This document shows positions 1 through 8,289 of a stretch of DNA of 64,000 bases, piece by piece. Position numbers and translations under genes: made by a program. The notes under the pieces are model-generated. The model was not told the DNA's origin and did not search any database. It saw only the letters and a program-made list of their open reading frames with translations. Source of the stretch: Amycolatopsis eburnea (GTDB lineage: Bacteria; Actinomycetota; Actinomycetes; Mycobacteriales; Pseudonocardiaceae); contig NZ_RSEC01000058.1 in assembly GCF_003937945.1 (NCBI RefSeq), positions 372,001 through 436,000 on the forward strand. The letters are read 5' to 3'. Position 1 is the stretch's first letter. Every line of letters begins with the position of its first letter.

Positions 1-87
1 CTCCACGGCGAGGACCGGCGAGGTGGGCAGGCCGGTTGCCTGCACAGCCAACAGTTCGGTGATCGGTTCGGGCAGGTTCAGGCGCAC
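1..87 (-). CDS. Unidentified protein, N-terminal fragment
   Basis: This is the first 29 codons of a gene reading leftwards out of the window. The GTG start is supported by a GAGGGAG ribosome binding site about 6 nt upstream. The visible start, MRLNLPEPITELLAVQATG, has no signal peptide, membrane segment or motif I recognise, so no function can be given. Confidence 0.55.
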   Translation of the reverse strand, partial: MRLNLPEPITELLAVQATGLPTSPVLAVE

Positions 88-297
88 GTTCGCTCCCTCG
101 CGATCCGGTCACCCCCGACCGGAGGGCTGTACTGTAAACGCCTTCCTGTGACCCCGATCACGAGGGGTCGGAAACGAAGTCGGCTCCGGCGTCGATTCAC
201 TCGTTAGGGTGAGACAAAAAAGGGACACGCAAGGGGAGTTTCACGCGTTGTTCCGCCCGGGTTCACGGTGCGTGAAATCGAACCGTGATCCGCGTTT
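88..297. other. Intergenic region between two leftward genes
   Basis: No coding sequence is convincing here. An inverted repeat TCACGGT (263-269) / ACCGTGA (282-288) lies just past the stop of the HTH gene and could act as its terminator. A TTACAGT stretch on the minus strand near 130-136 is the best -10 candidate for the leftmost gene. Both assignments are weak. Confidence 0.3.
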
Positions 298-1296
298 TCA
301 GTTCCACTCCACCGCGACCCCGGCCAGCCCCGGCCCGGCGTCGCTGAAGAACGCGCTGCTCACCCCGCCCATGTCGCACGCCAGCTCCTCCGCCACCACC
401 GGCAGGGCGTCGTCGCGCGCGCGGACCTGGCGGGTGCAGCGGGCCGGCAACGCGTTGCGGTCGAACCGCAGCTGGACCAGGTAGCTCGCGCACCGGTCGC
501 GCAGCATCCGGTAGTAGCCCGGTGACGCCGAGCCGGAGTCGTCGCGGACCTCGAAGCAGAACACGTGGATGTCGCCCTCGGCGAGCTTGCGGTCGAACAG
601 CAGCTCGGTCGCCATCGTGTCGGCGTCCGGGTTGCGGCGCATCCGCCCGACGCGGCAGCCCTCGTCGGTGATCAGCTCGACGTCGTCGATGCGGCAGCCC
701 GGGTCGCCGTTGTACACCGTCAGGTACCGGTCCGGCCCGTGCCGCCGCGCCCGCGTCACCAAGCGCGTGCGCAGGCTGACCTGGCGGTGTTCCGCGTCGA
801 ACGTGATGGTGTCGTGCACCGACAGCAGTTCGAGGTCGGCGTTGTAGTGGTTCGACGACGGGTACGCGCCGAGCTCGGCGAGCAGGTCCTCCACGATCGA
901 GCCCATGTCGCCGGAGCGCAGGTCGTGGAACGACGCCGCCGGCTGGTGGCCGCGCCGGACCAGGCGTGGCCCGATCAGCACCACGAGGGCGTCCGCGGGC
1001 AGCTGGAGGACCGATTCCAGGGCCCGGACCGCCGGCAGCGCCTTCGGCACCTCGGGCTGGCGGAGCCCGCGCTGCCAGTAGCTCAGCGTGGACTGTCCGA
1101 TTTGGACGCCGCGCAGCGCCAGGTGCGCGCGCAGCCGGGCGAGCGAGAGGCCGCGGTAGGCGATCGCCAGTCTCAGCGCGTGGTGGAACTCGCCGGTGCG
1201 GAGCGCCTCGGTCAGCTCTTTCGGCAACTCGGCGACCGATGCCCGGGTCGTGCGGGCGCCATCGATGATCAGTGGGAGGTTCCCGTCTTGTGCCAC
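298..1296 (-). CDS. HTH (XRE-like) transcriptional regulator
   Basis: A 332-residue protein with an N-terminal helix-turn-helix region at roughly residues 40-105. It reads as 'GLSLARLRAHLALRG...STLSYWQRGLRQP', the layout of XRE/Cro-type domains, followed by a long C-terminal part of unknown fold that is rich in charged beta-like segments. I chose the GTG at 1296 because AAGGGA sits 6 nt upstream; the longer reading from 1341 lacks a ribosome binding site. The gene is divergent from the secreted cysteine-protease gene at 1544 and is probably autoregulated from the shared region, which holds an 8-1-8 palindrome. The ligand or signal sensed by the C-terminal domain is unknown. Confidence 0.75.
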   Translation of the reverse strand: MAQDGNLPLIIDGARTTRASVAELPKELTEALRTGEFHHALRLAIAYRGLSLARLRAHLALRGVQIGQSTLSYWQRGLRQPEVPKALPAVRALESVLQLPADALVVLIGPRLVRRGHQPAASFHDLRSGDMGSIVEDLLAELGAYPSSNHYNADLELLSVHDTITFDAEHRQVSLRTRLVTRARRHGPDRYLTVYNGDPGCRIDDVELITDEGCRVGRMRRNPDADTMATELLFDRKLAEGDIHVFCFEVRDDSGSASPGYYRMLRDRCASYLVQLRFDRNALPARCTRQVRARDDALPVVAEELACDMGGVSSAFFSDAGPGLAGVAVEWN

Positions 1297-1543
1297 CGCT
1301 CGTCCCTTCACCCGACCAGTGTGTGCGCTGGGCGTGAACACCGCGGAACGTTCACGTTAGCAGCGTAGAGTGCCCCCGCCGACCCCCGTTCAGGGTGGTT
1401 GGCCACGTAATGGTGGCTGTTCCGCGTTCCGGCTGTCCCCCGGAACGGTCCGTTCCGCCGGATGGCGTTCTTGCTCCGGGTGACCACGTTGTTCACCGTT
1501 GTGACCACCGCTGGTTCGCCCACGTTCGAGCAGGAGGCCGTCC
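1297..1543. promoter_or_regulatory. Divergent promoter region with 17-bp palindrome
   Basis: The region separates the leftward HTH regulator from the rightward protease gene. At 1441-1457 there is a perfect palindrome, CGGAACGG-T-CCGTTCCG. A direct repeat of GTGACCAC occurs around 1479-1506, and GAACGTTC lies near 1346-1353. These are candidate operators for the adjacent HTH protein. The protease gene has a clear AGGAGG 6 nt before its GTG start. No -35/-10 pair stands out. Confidence 0.4.
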
Positions 1544-2119
1544 GTGCTGGTGAAGTCGAGCCAGGTTCACGCCGTACTGGCTCTGAGCCTGATGATGTGC
1601 CTGGTCGCGCCGGTCACCGCCGGAGCCGCGCCCGGAGTGCCTTCGACCTACCGCAACCAGATCGTGATGCAGGCGCAGCAGAAGAACCAGTGGTGCTGGG
1701 CCGGCGCGGGCAACACCATCGCCGCCTACCACGGGGCCACCTCGAGCCAGCAGGAGTTCTGCCGGCTCGCGCACGGCGAGTCCGGCCAGGACTGCGCCAA
1801 CCTCCCCGGCACGCTCGCCGACCCGCAGCGCGCCTTCGCCCGGCTCGGGTTCCGCTCGCCGGGCCGCTACCTCGAGCGCCCGATCACCTACGCGGCGATC
1901 CGGGCCCAGACCGCGGCCGGCCGGCCGCTCGAGACCCGGGTCGGCTTCCGCTCGGGTGGCGGGCACTCGCACGTCGTCTACGGCTACGACACCGGCGGCG
2001 ACTGGGTGTTCTGGGGCGATCCGGGACCGGCCAAGCGCTACAACTGGTCGACCTACGGCTTCTACACGCGCAATTCGTCGTTCTCCTGGACGCACACGCT
2101 CACCGGGATCGCCCGATGA
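1544..2119 (+). CDS. Secreted papain-like cysteine protease (C39/AvrRpt2-like)
   Basis: A 191-residue protein with a signal peptide (hydrophobic LALSLMMCLVAPVTAGAA, cleavage near residue 29). The mature protein carries the papain-like cysteine protease signature: QWCW with catalytic Cys51, a His in GGGHSHVVYGY near residue 144, and an Asp in WGDPG. This matches the Papain-like cysteine protease/C39-like fold used by bacterial secreted peptidases. The GTG start has AGGAGG at 6 nt. The stop overlaps the next start as ATGA, so the two genes are translationally coupled and probably act together outside the membrane. Substrate unknown. Confidence 0.8.
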   Translation: MLVKSSQVHAVLALSLMMCLVAPVTAGAAPGVPSTYRNQIVMQAQQKNQWCWAGAGNTIAAYHGATSSQQEFCRLAHGESGQDCANLPGTLADPQRAFARLGFRSPGRYLERPITYAAIRAQTAAGRPLETRVGFRSGGGHSHVVYGYDTGGDWVFWGDPGPAKRYNWSTYGFYTRNSSFSWTHTLTGIAR

Positions 2120-2871
2120 GCAGGCGAGTGGTGGTCCTCGCCGTGCTGACCGGCGCGGCGCTGCTGATGACGGCACCGGTGTCAGGCGCGGCCCAGTCCG
2201 CCGGCATCAGCAGCGCCGACGCCGCGGCCGCGCACACCGCGGCCGCGAACCTCCAGGACACCCTGGTCCGGTTCTTCGCGCAGGCCCCGGATTCGAGGGG
2301 CCCGGTCACGGTGCGGGTCGCGCCGGACGCCTACCCCGTCTACGAGCTGTCGGCGGACTTCGTCACGGGCAAGCCGGGCGCGGCGCCCGGTGACTTCGCC
2401 TACTTCGCCGTCCCCGCCCAGGCTTCGGACGGCCGGACCGCGACGCTCTGGTCGGTGCGCGGCGACGACGGCGCCTGGCAGGTGGGCAACATCGCTTCGG
2501 GCGACGTCGAAGGCGCGTACGCCCGGCAGCTGCCCGCGGGGGCCCAGCTCCTGCACGAACCCCAGGTCGACGCCTGGTACGCGGTGCGGGACGGCCGGCT
2601 CACCCCGCTGGACGGCGGGACCGCGGTCACCGTCGCCGACTACCAGCGGACCGTCGGCGCGCGCTACGCGGACAAGCTGCCCGGCTCGGCCTACGCCCGC
2701 AACGGCGAGGCAGGCGGCTACGACGCCACGTCCCAGGTGATGCCCCGCGGCGACGGCGGCCCGGCGGCGCCGAGCCACGACACCGGCTGGGTGCCGCTGC
2801 TGATCCTCGTCGGCGTGCTCGCGGTCAGCGGCGCCGGCTACGTCTTCCACCTGCGGCGGCACGCCGCGTAG
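2116..2871 (+). CDS. Secreted, membrane-anchored protein of unknown function
   Basis: A 251-residue protein that overlaps the preceding protease gene by ATGA. It has an N-terminal signal peptide (VVVLAVLTGAALLMTAPVSG), an extracytoplasmic domain of about 180 residues, and a C-terminal transmembrane helix (WVPLLILVGVLAVSGAGYVF) followed by the short basic tail HLRRHAA. This places the domain outside the cell on a single anchor. I do not recognise the domain. Coupling to the papain-like protease suggests it is that enzyme's substrate, scaffold or regulator. Confidence 0.65.
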   Translation: MSRRVVVLAVLTGAALLMTAPVSGAAQSAGISSADAAAAHTAAANLQDTLVRFFAQAPDSRGPVTVRVAPDAYPVYELSADFVTGKPGAAPGDFAYFAVPAQASDGRTATLWSVRGDDGAWQVGNIASGDVEGAYARQLPAGAQLLHEPQVDAWYAVRDGRLTPLDGGTAVTVADYQRTVGARYADKLPGSAYARNGEAGGYDATSQVMPRGDGGPAAPSHDTGWVPLLILVGVLAVSGAGYVFHLRRHAA

Positions 2872-2944
2872 ACGAACCGGCGGGCTCGGCGTCGATCCCC
2901 TTCCACCGAGCCCGCCGGTCAACCACCCCGCTACTGTGACGCGC

Positions 2945-3589
2945 GTGGGTCGATTGGTGGTCATCGAAGGGCTCGACGGCGCGGGCAAGCGCACGCTGGC
3001 CGACGGGCTGACGGCGGCGCTGGGCGCCAAGGGCGCGAGCGTGGCGTCGCTGGCGTTCCCGCGCTACGGCAAGAGCGTGCACGCCGACCTCGTGCGGGAG
3101 GCGCTGCACCGCGGGCACGGCGACCTCGCCGATTCGGTGTACGGCATGGCCGTGCTCTACGCGCTGGACCGCAGCGGCGCCGCCGACGACATCCGCGCGC
3201 TGCGGGACACCCACGACGTCGTCCTGCTCGACCGGTACGTCGCTTCCAACGCCGCGTACGCCGCCGCGCGCCTGCGCCAGGACGCGACCGGCGACGTCGT
3301 GAAGTGGGTGTACGAGCTGGAAGTCGACCGCTTCGGGCTGCCCCGCCCGGACGCGCACCTGCTGCTGCGGGTCGCGCCCGCGGTGGCGGCCGAGCGCGCC
3401 GAACGCCGTGCCGTGACCGAAACCGGCCGGGAGCGCGACGCCTTCGAAACCGACGACGGCCTCCAGCGGCGCTGCGCCGCCGTGTACGACGAGCTGGCCG
3501 CGGCGGGCTGGCTCGCGCCGTGGCACGTCCTGGACGGCGTCGCGGGTGTCGACCACGAAGCCCTCGCGACGACGCTGCTAGGCCAGTAA
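2945..3589 (+). CDS. tmk: Thymidylate kinase
   Basis: A 214-residue dTMP kinase, which phosphorylates dTMP to dTDP for DNA synthesis in the cytosol. The P-loop GLDGAGKRT lies at residues 9-17. The DRY-like motif LLDRYVASNAAYAA and a C-terminal lid region rich in Arg/Glu (AERRAVTETGRERDAFE) follow. A TACTGT hexamer 8-13 nt before the GTG at 2945, with no ribosome binding site, suggests a leaderless mRNA; an in-frame GTG at 2936 would add three residues. It heads the conserved tmk-mtrAB-lpqB block but is separated from mtrA here by two inserted leftward genes. Its 3' end overlaps the convergent flavoenzyme gene by 12 nt. Confidence 0.92.
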   Translation: MGRLVVIEGLDGAGKRTLADGLTAALGAKGASVASLAFPRYGKSVHADLVREALHRGHGDLADSVYGMAVLYALDRSGAADDIRALRDTHDVVLLDRYVASNAAYAAARLRQDATGDVVKWVYELEVDRFGLPRPDAHLLLRVAPAVAAERAERRAVTETGRERDAFETDDGLQRRCAAVYDELAAAGWLAPWHVLDGVAGVDHEALATTLLGQ

Positions 3590-4708
3590 CCGGGCCGGGT
3601 CGAACCGCGCGATCGGGTGCGCGGTGGTGCCGTCGACGACGAGATCCGCGAGGACCTCGCCGACCACCGGCGCGAATTTGAAGCCGTGGCCGGAAAACCC
3701 GCAGGCGAGCACCACTCGCTCTTCGTCCGGGTGCGGCGCCAGCACGAAGCTTTCGTCGGCGGTGTCGGTGTACATGCACGTCGCCGCGCGGAGGAACGCG
3801 CCGGGCAGCGTCGGCAGGTGCCGCTCCACGACCGTCGCGATCTCGTGGACCTCGTCGCCGGTCACCGCGCGGTCGATGCCGTCGGGGGTGCACACGCGGC
3901 CCCCGCTGTGCAACGCCACCTTGACGCCGTCCGCGGGCGCGTTGTGCGCCGGGAAACCGTAAAACGTGTAGCCGTCGCCTTCCCAGATGTAGACCGGGTG
4001 CCGCTGGTACGGCGCGACCCCGCCCGACGGCGCGAACCAGTACTGCACCTGGCGCCGCACGGTGAAGGCGACGCCGAAGTCGCGCAGCAGCTCGCCGGCC
4101 CACGCGCCGGGGCACAGCACCAGCCGGTCCGCCGTGTAGTAGTTGTGCGAGGTCCCGACGCGCACGCCGCCGGCCATGGTGCTCCAGGTGAAGACCTTCT
4201 CCTCGTGGTGCAGTTCGGCACCGCGGCGCGCGGCGAGCTGCAGGTGCGCGGCGACGCTGCCTTCGGGCGACACCAGCCCGGCGCCCGGTTCGTACAGCGC
4301 GACTTCGTCCGGCGACGGCGCCATGGTGGGGAACCGCCGCCGGACTTCCCGCGCGTCCAGGAGTTCGTGCGGGATGTCGAAGGCCTCGGCCGAAGCCAGG
4401 CTGCCGGTGATCGTGCGCGAACCGGCCGTGCCGACCATGACCCCACCGCAGCGGGTGAACAGCCGCCGCCCGCTGTCGCGTTCGAGACCGGCCCAGAGTT
4501 CGTGCGCCCGCAGCAGGAGCGGCACGTACTCGGGGCCTTCGAGGTACGCCTGGCGCGTGATGCGCGAACCGCCGTGGCTCGACCCGCGGTTGTGCACCGG
4601 CGCGAACTGGTCGATGCCCAGCACCCGCTGCCCGCGCTGCGCGAGCCGGTACGCGGCGGCGCTGCCCATGCCGCCGAGCCCGACGACGATCACGTCGTAG
4701 TGCGTCAT
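3578..4708 (-). CDS. solA: Monomeric sarcosine oxidase / N-methyltryptophan oxidase-like flavoenzyme
   Basis: A 376-residue DAO-family enzyme expected to oxidise N-methyl amino acids (sarcosine, N-methyltryptophan or similar) to the free amino acid, formaldehyde and H2O2. The N-terminal FAD-binding Rossmann motif is VGLGGMGSA, followed by the family's GSSHGGSRITRQAY. Cys311 in the TCMYT stretch matches the cysteine that binds FAD covalently in monomeric sarcosine oxidase, and CGFSGHGFKFAP is the conserved C-terminal motif. It lies 50 nt downstream of the iclR gene on the same strand and probably shares its transcript and control. It is an insertion between tmk and mtrA. Substrate cannot be told from sequence. 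Confidence 0.85.
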   Translation of the reverse strand: MTHYDVIVVGLGGMGSAAAYRLAQRGQRVLGIDQFAPVHNRGSSHGGSRITRQAYLEGPEYVPLLLRAHELWAGLERDSGRRLFTRCGGVMVGTAGSRTITGSLASAEAFDIPHELLDAREVRRRFPTMAPSPDEVALYEPGAGLVSPEGSVAAHLQLAARRGAELHHEEKVFTWSTMAGGVRVGTSHNYYTADRLVLCPGAWAGELLRDFGVAFTVRRQVQYWFAPSGGVAPYQRHPVYIWEGDGYTFYGFPAHNAPADGVKVALHSGGRVCTPDGIDRAVTGDEVHEIATVVERHLPTLPGAFLRAATCMYTDTADESFVLAPHPDEERVVLACGFSGHGFKFAPVVGEVLADLVVDGTTAHPIARFDPARLLA

Positions 4709-4758
4709 GGCACCCTCCGAAGTTGCGTCTTCGGCAGCAACGTGCGCGGAGAACCCGC

Positions 4759-5544
4759 CTAGTCCCGGAAGTACCCGAGCTGCGCGGAAAGTTCCTCCGC
4801 CGCCTCGGTCATCGGGCGCACGACCTGCTTCACCCGCTGCTTCGAAAGCCGGTACGCCGGACCGGAAGCGCTCATCGCGGCGACGACATCACCGCCGGGA
4901 CCGTGGATCGGCACGGCGACCGCGTGCATGCCGAGTTCCAGCTCCTCGTAGCAAGCCGCGTAGCCGTCCGCGAGCACCCGCTCCAATTCGGACAGCAGCT
5001 CTTCGGGTTCGACCGTCGTGCGCGGCGTGTACTGCTCCAGCTTCCGCTTCAGCACGCGCTTTCGCTCGGCTTCGCCCATGTACGCCAGCAGGACCTTCCC
5101 ACTGGACGTCGCGTGCAGCGGGGTGCGCTGGCCGGTCCAGTTCTGGGTGGTGATCGCGGCCGAACCGCGGGCCTGGCTGATGTTGATGGCGACGCCGTCG
5201 TCCGCGATGGCGATGTTCACCGTCTCGCCCAGTTCCTCGGCGAGCGACAGGCAGCTCGCGCGGCCGAGCTTCGCCAGGTCCATGCGCCCGGTCGCGGCGC
5301 CGGCCAGCCGGACGACCCCGAACCCGATCGCGTACTTCCCGCGTTCCCCGAGCTGTTCGACGAGGCCTCTGGACTCCAGGACGCTGAGCAGCCGCGACGC
5401 CGTCGACTTGTGGACGCCCAGCTCGCCCGCGATCTCGGTGATGCCGGTTTCGCCGTGGCGGGCGAGCAGTTCCAGCACGCTGATCGCCCGGTCGACCGAC
5501 TGCACCTGGCTTTGAGTTGCGTTGCCCGAGTCCTGGTTCCGCAT
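4759..5544 (-). CDS. IclR-family transcriptional regulator
   Basis: A 261-residue protein with an N-terminal winged helix at about residues 17-75 (SVDRAISVLELL, GVHKSTASRLLSVLESRGLV) and a C-terminal IclR effector domain (HATSSGKVLLAYM, GYAACYEELELGMHAVAVPI). It sits directly upstream of the sarcosine-oxidase-like gene and probably controls it in response to the substrate or product. Its own start codon lies inside a 17-bp palindrome, and a TAGTGT hexamer occupies -12 to -7, so the mRNA is probably leaderless and autoregulated at the initiation site. No ribosome binding site is visible. Confidence 0.88.
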   Translation of the reverse strand: MRNQDSGNATQSQVQSVDRAISVLELLARHGETGITEIAGELGVHKSTASRLLSVLESRGLVEQLGERGKYAIGFGVVRLAGAATGRMDLAKLGRASCLSLAEELGETVNIAIADDGVAINISQARGSAAITTQNWTGQRTPLHATSSGKVLLAYMGEAERKRVLKRKLEQYTPRTTVEPEELLSELERVLADGYAACYEELELGMHAVAVPIHGPGGDVVAAMSASGPAYRLSKQRVKQVVRPMTEAAEELSAQLGYFRD

Positions 5545-5552
5545 AGCGCAAC
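5536..5552. promoter_or_regulatory. IclR-type operator over the iclR start codon
   Basis: GTTCCGCATAGCGCAAC is a 7-3-7 palindrome with one mismatch. It contains the iclR ATG (5542-5544). A sixteen-base core on the minus strand, AGTGTTGCGCTATGCG, recurs before the HAD gene at 17336. Confidence 0.55.
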
Positions 5553-5643
5553 ACTATCCGTTTCGTGCGTTTCCCATCGGCTGAGTGGGCGAATCCCTTG
5601 ACGGACCGGCCGCCAGGCCCGATTGTTGCGCACGGGGCACGGA

Positions 5644-5660
5644 GTAGCGCAGTGCGCAAC
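5644..5660. promoter_or_regulatory. Second IclR-type palindrome upstream of iclR
   Basis: GTAGCGCAGTGCGCAAC repeats the 7-3-7 architecture (GTxGCGC / GCGCxAC) about 100 nt upstream of the iclR start. Its right arm also pairs with GTTGCGCAC at 5625-5633. It is likely a second or auxiliary operator for the same regulator. Confidence 0.45.
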
Positions 5661-5713
5661 CTTCACGCACTGCCGCGACATCCGGCCAGCCGTTTCCCTG
5701 AACTCGCCTCGCA

Positions 5714-5758
5714 GGTCCGTGGAGGCCGCGCCGGAAACCCGCGCGGCCTCCACGGACC
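5714..5758. terminator. Perfect 18-bp hairpin between iclR and mtrA
   Basis: Arms GGTCCGTGGAGGCCGCGC (5714-5731) and its exact complement (5741-5758) flank a 9-nt loop. There is no T-tract, and no gene ends here on either strand. It could insulate the divergent iclR and mtrA promoters or be part of a small RNA; the rest of 5545-5873 has no coding signal. Confidence 0.5.
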
Positions 5759-5873
5759 GTCCAAAGCCGCCGGTACCGGCACCCGGATGGAGCAGGGGCG
5801 GGTCGCGATCTTGATCTTTCTGGTGGTCAAACACGCGGGTCGCGCGTGCGGGCGCCGGAACTAGTGCGAATAT

Positions 5874-6557
5874 GTGGACATGAAGGCACGTGTTCTCGTG
5901 GTCGACGACGACCCCGCACTCGCGGAGATGCTCACCATCGTGCTCCGTGGGGAGGGGTTCGACACGGCGGTGGTCGCCGACGGCTCACGCGCGCTTCCGG
6001 CGCTGCGCGAGCTGAAGCCCGACCTCGTCCTGCTCGACCTGATGCTGCCCGGGATGAACGGGATCGACGTCTGCAAGGCGATCCGCGCCGAGTCCGGGGT
6101 GCCGATCGTCATGCTCACCGCCAAGAGCGACACCGTCGACATCGTCCTCGGCCTGGAGTCGGGCGCGGACGACTACGTCGTCAAGCCGTTCAAGCCGAAG
6201 GAGCTGGTCGCGCGGGTGCGCGCCCGGATGCGCCGCACCGAGGCCGAACCCGCGGAGTCGCTGACCATCGGGGACCTGGCGATCGACGTGCCCGGCCACG
6301 AGGTCACCCGCGAGGGCAAGGCCATCCCGCTGACCCCGCTGGAGTTCGACCTGCTGGTCGCGCTCGCCCGCAAGCCGCGCCAGGTGTTCACCCGCGAGGT
6401 GCTGCTGGAGCAGGTCTGGGGCTACCGGCACGCGGCCGACACCCGGCTGGTGAACGTGCACGTCCAGCGCCTGCGGTCCAAGGTGGAGAAGGACCCGGAG
6501 CACCCCGAGGTGGTGTTGACCGTTCGCGGCGTCGGGTACAAGGCCGGCCCCCCGTGA
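5874..6557 (+). CDS. mtrA: Response regulator MtrA
   Basis: A 227-residue OmpR/PhoB-type regulator. The receiver domain (about residues 5-120) has the acidic pocket VVDDDP, phospho-acceptor Asp55 in LVLLDLMLPG and Lys in MLTAKSD. The C-terminal winged helix ends with VRGVGYKAGPP. It is nearly collinear with mycobacterial MtrA, which controls cell-wall hydrolase, division and replication-linked genes. TAGTGC lies exactly at -12 to -7 from the GTG start, so the mRNA is probably leaderless; ATG at 5880 is the alternative start. It is followed 7 nt later by its kinase gene mtrB. Confidence 0.95.
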   Translation: MDMKARVLVVDDDPALAEMLTIVLRGEGFDTAVVADGSRALPALRELKPDLVLLDLMLPGMNGIDVCKAIRAESGVPIVMLTAKSDTVDIVLGLESGADDYVVKPFKPKELVARVRARMRRTEAEPAESLTIGDLAIDVPGHEVTREGKAIPLTPLEFDLLVALARKPRQVFTREVLLEQVWGYRHAADTRLVNVHVQRLRSKVEKDPEHPEVVLTVRGVGYKAGPP

Positions 6558-6564
6558 TGAGTCG

Positions 6565-8289
6565 ATGAGCACGGAGACCGGCAGACGGCTCCCCGCGTTC
6601 GCGCGTTCGACGGCACGCCTGGTGCGGCGTGTCGTCGTTTTCGCGCGCCGCCGCGCGGTCGCGTTCAACGAGCTGTGGAAGCACTCGCTGCAGTTCCGGG
6701 TCACCGTGTCGACCCTCGCGCTGTCCTCCGCCGTGGTGTTCGTGCTGGGCATGGTCCTGCAGAACCAGATCACCGAACGGCTGCTGGACACCAAGCGCGA
6801 CGCGGCGATCGCGCAGACCCGCGCCGCGGCCGAGACGGCGGCCGGCGAGCTGGTCGGTCTCGGCGGCGAGACGCGCGACGCGATGAACAACCGGCTCGAG
6901 AACGCGCTGAAGAAGATCGCGATCACGCCGACCAGCCAGGACGCGGCCGGGTCGGCGGCGGGCACGTTCGTCCCGGTGCTCGCCAGCGGCGGCCACGACC
7001 AGTCCGGCGACGAGCCGGCGTCCGCGGGCCCGTACGAGAACGTGCCGCCGCGGCTGCGCCAGTTCGTCGAGGCCGACCAGATGAGCTGGCTCGAGCACAC
7101 CGTCCCGGACACCGCGGGCGGGCGCACGACGTACCTGATCGTCGGCATCCCGCTGAACACCGTGGCGAGCCCGCTGCAGCTGTACTTGCTGTTCCCGCTG
7201 ACGACCGAGCAGAACACCGTCGCGACCGTGCAGAACACGCTGCTCGTCGGCGGGCTGGTGCTGCTGCTCCTGCTCGCCGGCATCACGAACCTGGTGACCC
7301 GGCAGGTGGTGCGCCCGGTCCGCCAGGCCGCCGCGGCGGCCGAGCAGTTCGCGGGCGGCGACCTCGACCAGCGGCTCGCCGTGCTCGGCGAGGACGACCT
7401 GGCGAAGCTCGCCGTGTCCTACAACGGGATGGCCGCGAGCATCCAGCGCCAGATCCGCCAGCTCGAGGAGTTCGGCGGGCTGCAGCGCCGGTTCACCTCC
7501 GACGTCTCGCACGAGCTGCGCACGCCGCTGACCACCGTCCGGATGGCCGCGGACGTGCTGCACGCGTCCCGCGAGCAGTTCCCGGCCGGGCTGGCCCGTT
7601 CGACCGAGCTGCTGGTCGACGAGCTCGACCGGTTCGAAGCGCTGCTCGGCGACCTGCTGGAGATCAGCAGGCTGGACGCCGGTGTCGAGGAGCTGGCCGC
7701 GGAGTTCATCGACGTCCGCCCGATCGCGACCCGCGCGGTCGAGCAGGTGCGGGTCATCGCCGGCAACGCGGGCAGCTCGGTCGAGCTGGTGCTGCCCGAC
7801 GACGAGGTGATCGCCGAGGTCGACGCGCGGCGCGTGGAACGGATCCTGCGCAACCTGCTCGCGAACGCCGTCGACCACAGCGAAGGCCGGCCGGTCGTGC
7901 TCACCGTCGGAGCGAACGAGACGGCCGTCGCCATCACGGTCCGGGACCACGGCGTCGGCCTGCGCCCCGGTGAGGCGGACCTGGTGTTCAACCGGTTCTG
8001 GCGCGCGGACCCGTCGCGCAACCGGCGCACCGGCGGCACCGGGCTCGGCCTGGCGATCAGCCAGGAGGACGCGCGCCTGCACGGCGGCGAGCTGGACGCG
8101 TGGGGCGAGCCGGGCTACGGCGCCTGCTTCCGGCTGGTGCTGCCGCGCCGCCAGGACGTGCCGGCCGGCGACCCGCCGCTGGCGCTGCCGCCACCGGACC
8201 ACGTTTCGGGTGAGGTGCCGCTCGGGATCATCGAAGTCACGCCGGCTCCCGAGGCGATCTTGGCGGAACGTGAGGAAATCGGTCAGTGA
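6565..8289 (+). CDS. mtrB: Sensor histidine kinase MtrB
   Basis: A 574-residue membrane kinase. Two transmembrane segments (about residues 45-65 and 222-245) enclose an extracytoplasmic sensor region. A HAMP linker follows, then a HisKA domain with His316 in SDVSHELRTPLTT, then an ATPase domain with N box (RILRNLLANAVDH), GVGLRPGE and GGTGLGLAI. It phosphorylates MtrA from the preceding gene. Its stop overlaps the lpqB start (GTGA), so the kinase and its lipoprotein partner are translationally coupled. Confidence 0.94.
   Translation: MSTETGRRLPAFARSTARLVRRVVVFARRRAVAFNELWKHSLQFRVTVSTLALSSAVVFVLGMVLQNQITERLLDTKRDAAIAQTRAAAETAAGELVGLGGETRDAMNNRLENALKKIAITPTSQDAAGSAAGTFVPVLASGGHDQSGDEPASAGPYENVPPRLRQFVEADQMSWLEHTVPDTAGGRTTYLIVGIPLNTVASPLQLYLLFPLTTEQNTVATVQNTLLVGGLVLLLLLAGITNLVTRQVVRPVRQAAAAAEQFAGGDLDQRLAVLGEDDLAKLAVSYNGMAASIQRQIRQLEEFGGLQRRFTSDVSHELRTPLTTVRMAADVLHASREQFPAGLARSTELLVDELDRFEALLGDLLEISRLDAGVEELAAEFIDVRPIATRAVEQVRVIAGNAGSSVELVLPDDEVIAEVDARRVERILRNLLANAVDHSEGRPVVLTVGANETAVAITVRDHGVGLRPGEADLVFNRFWRADPSRNRRTGGTGLGLAISQEDARLHGGELDAWGEPGYGACFRLVLPRRQDVPAGDPPLALPPPDHVSGEVPLGIIEVTPAPEAILAEREEIGQ

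Noticed and set aside
1462..2115. In-frame upstream extension of the 2116 gene over the protease gene
   Set aside because: The extension is low-complexity Arg/Pro sequence, and the ATG at 2116 begins a clear signal peptide coupled to the protease stop.
5565..5864. 99-residue ORF between iclR and mtrA
   Set aside because: No ribosome binding site, composition unlike protein, and it runs through a perfect hairpin and operator sites.
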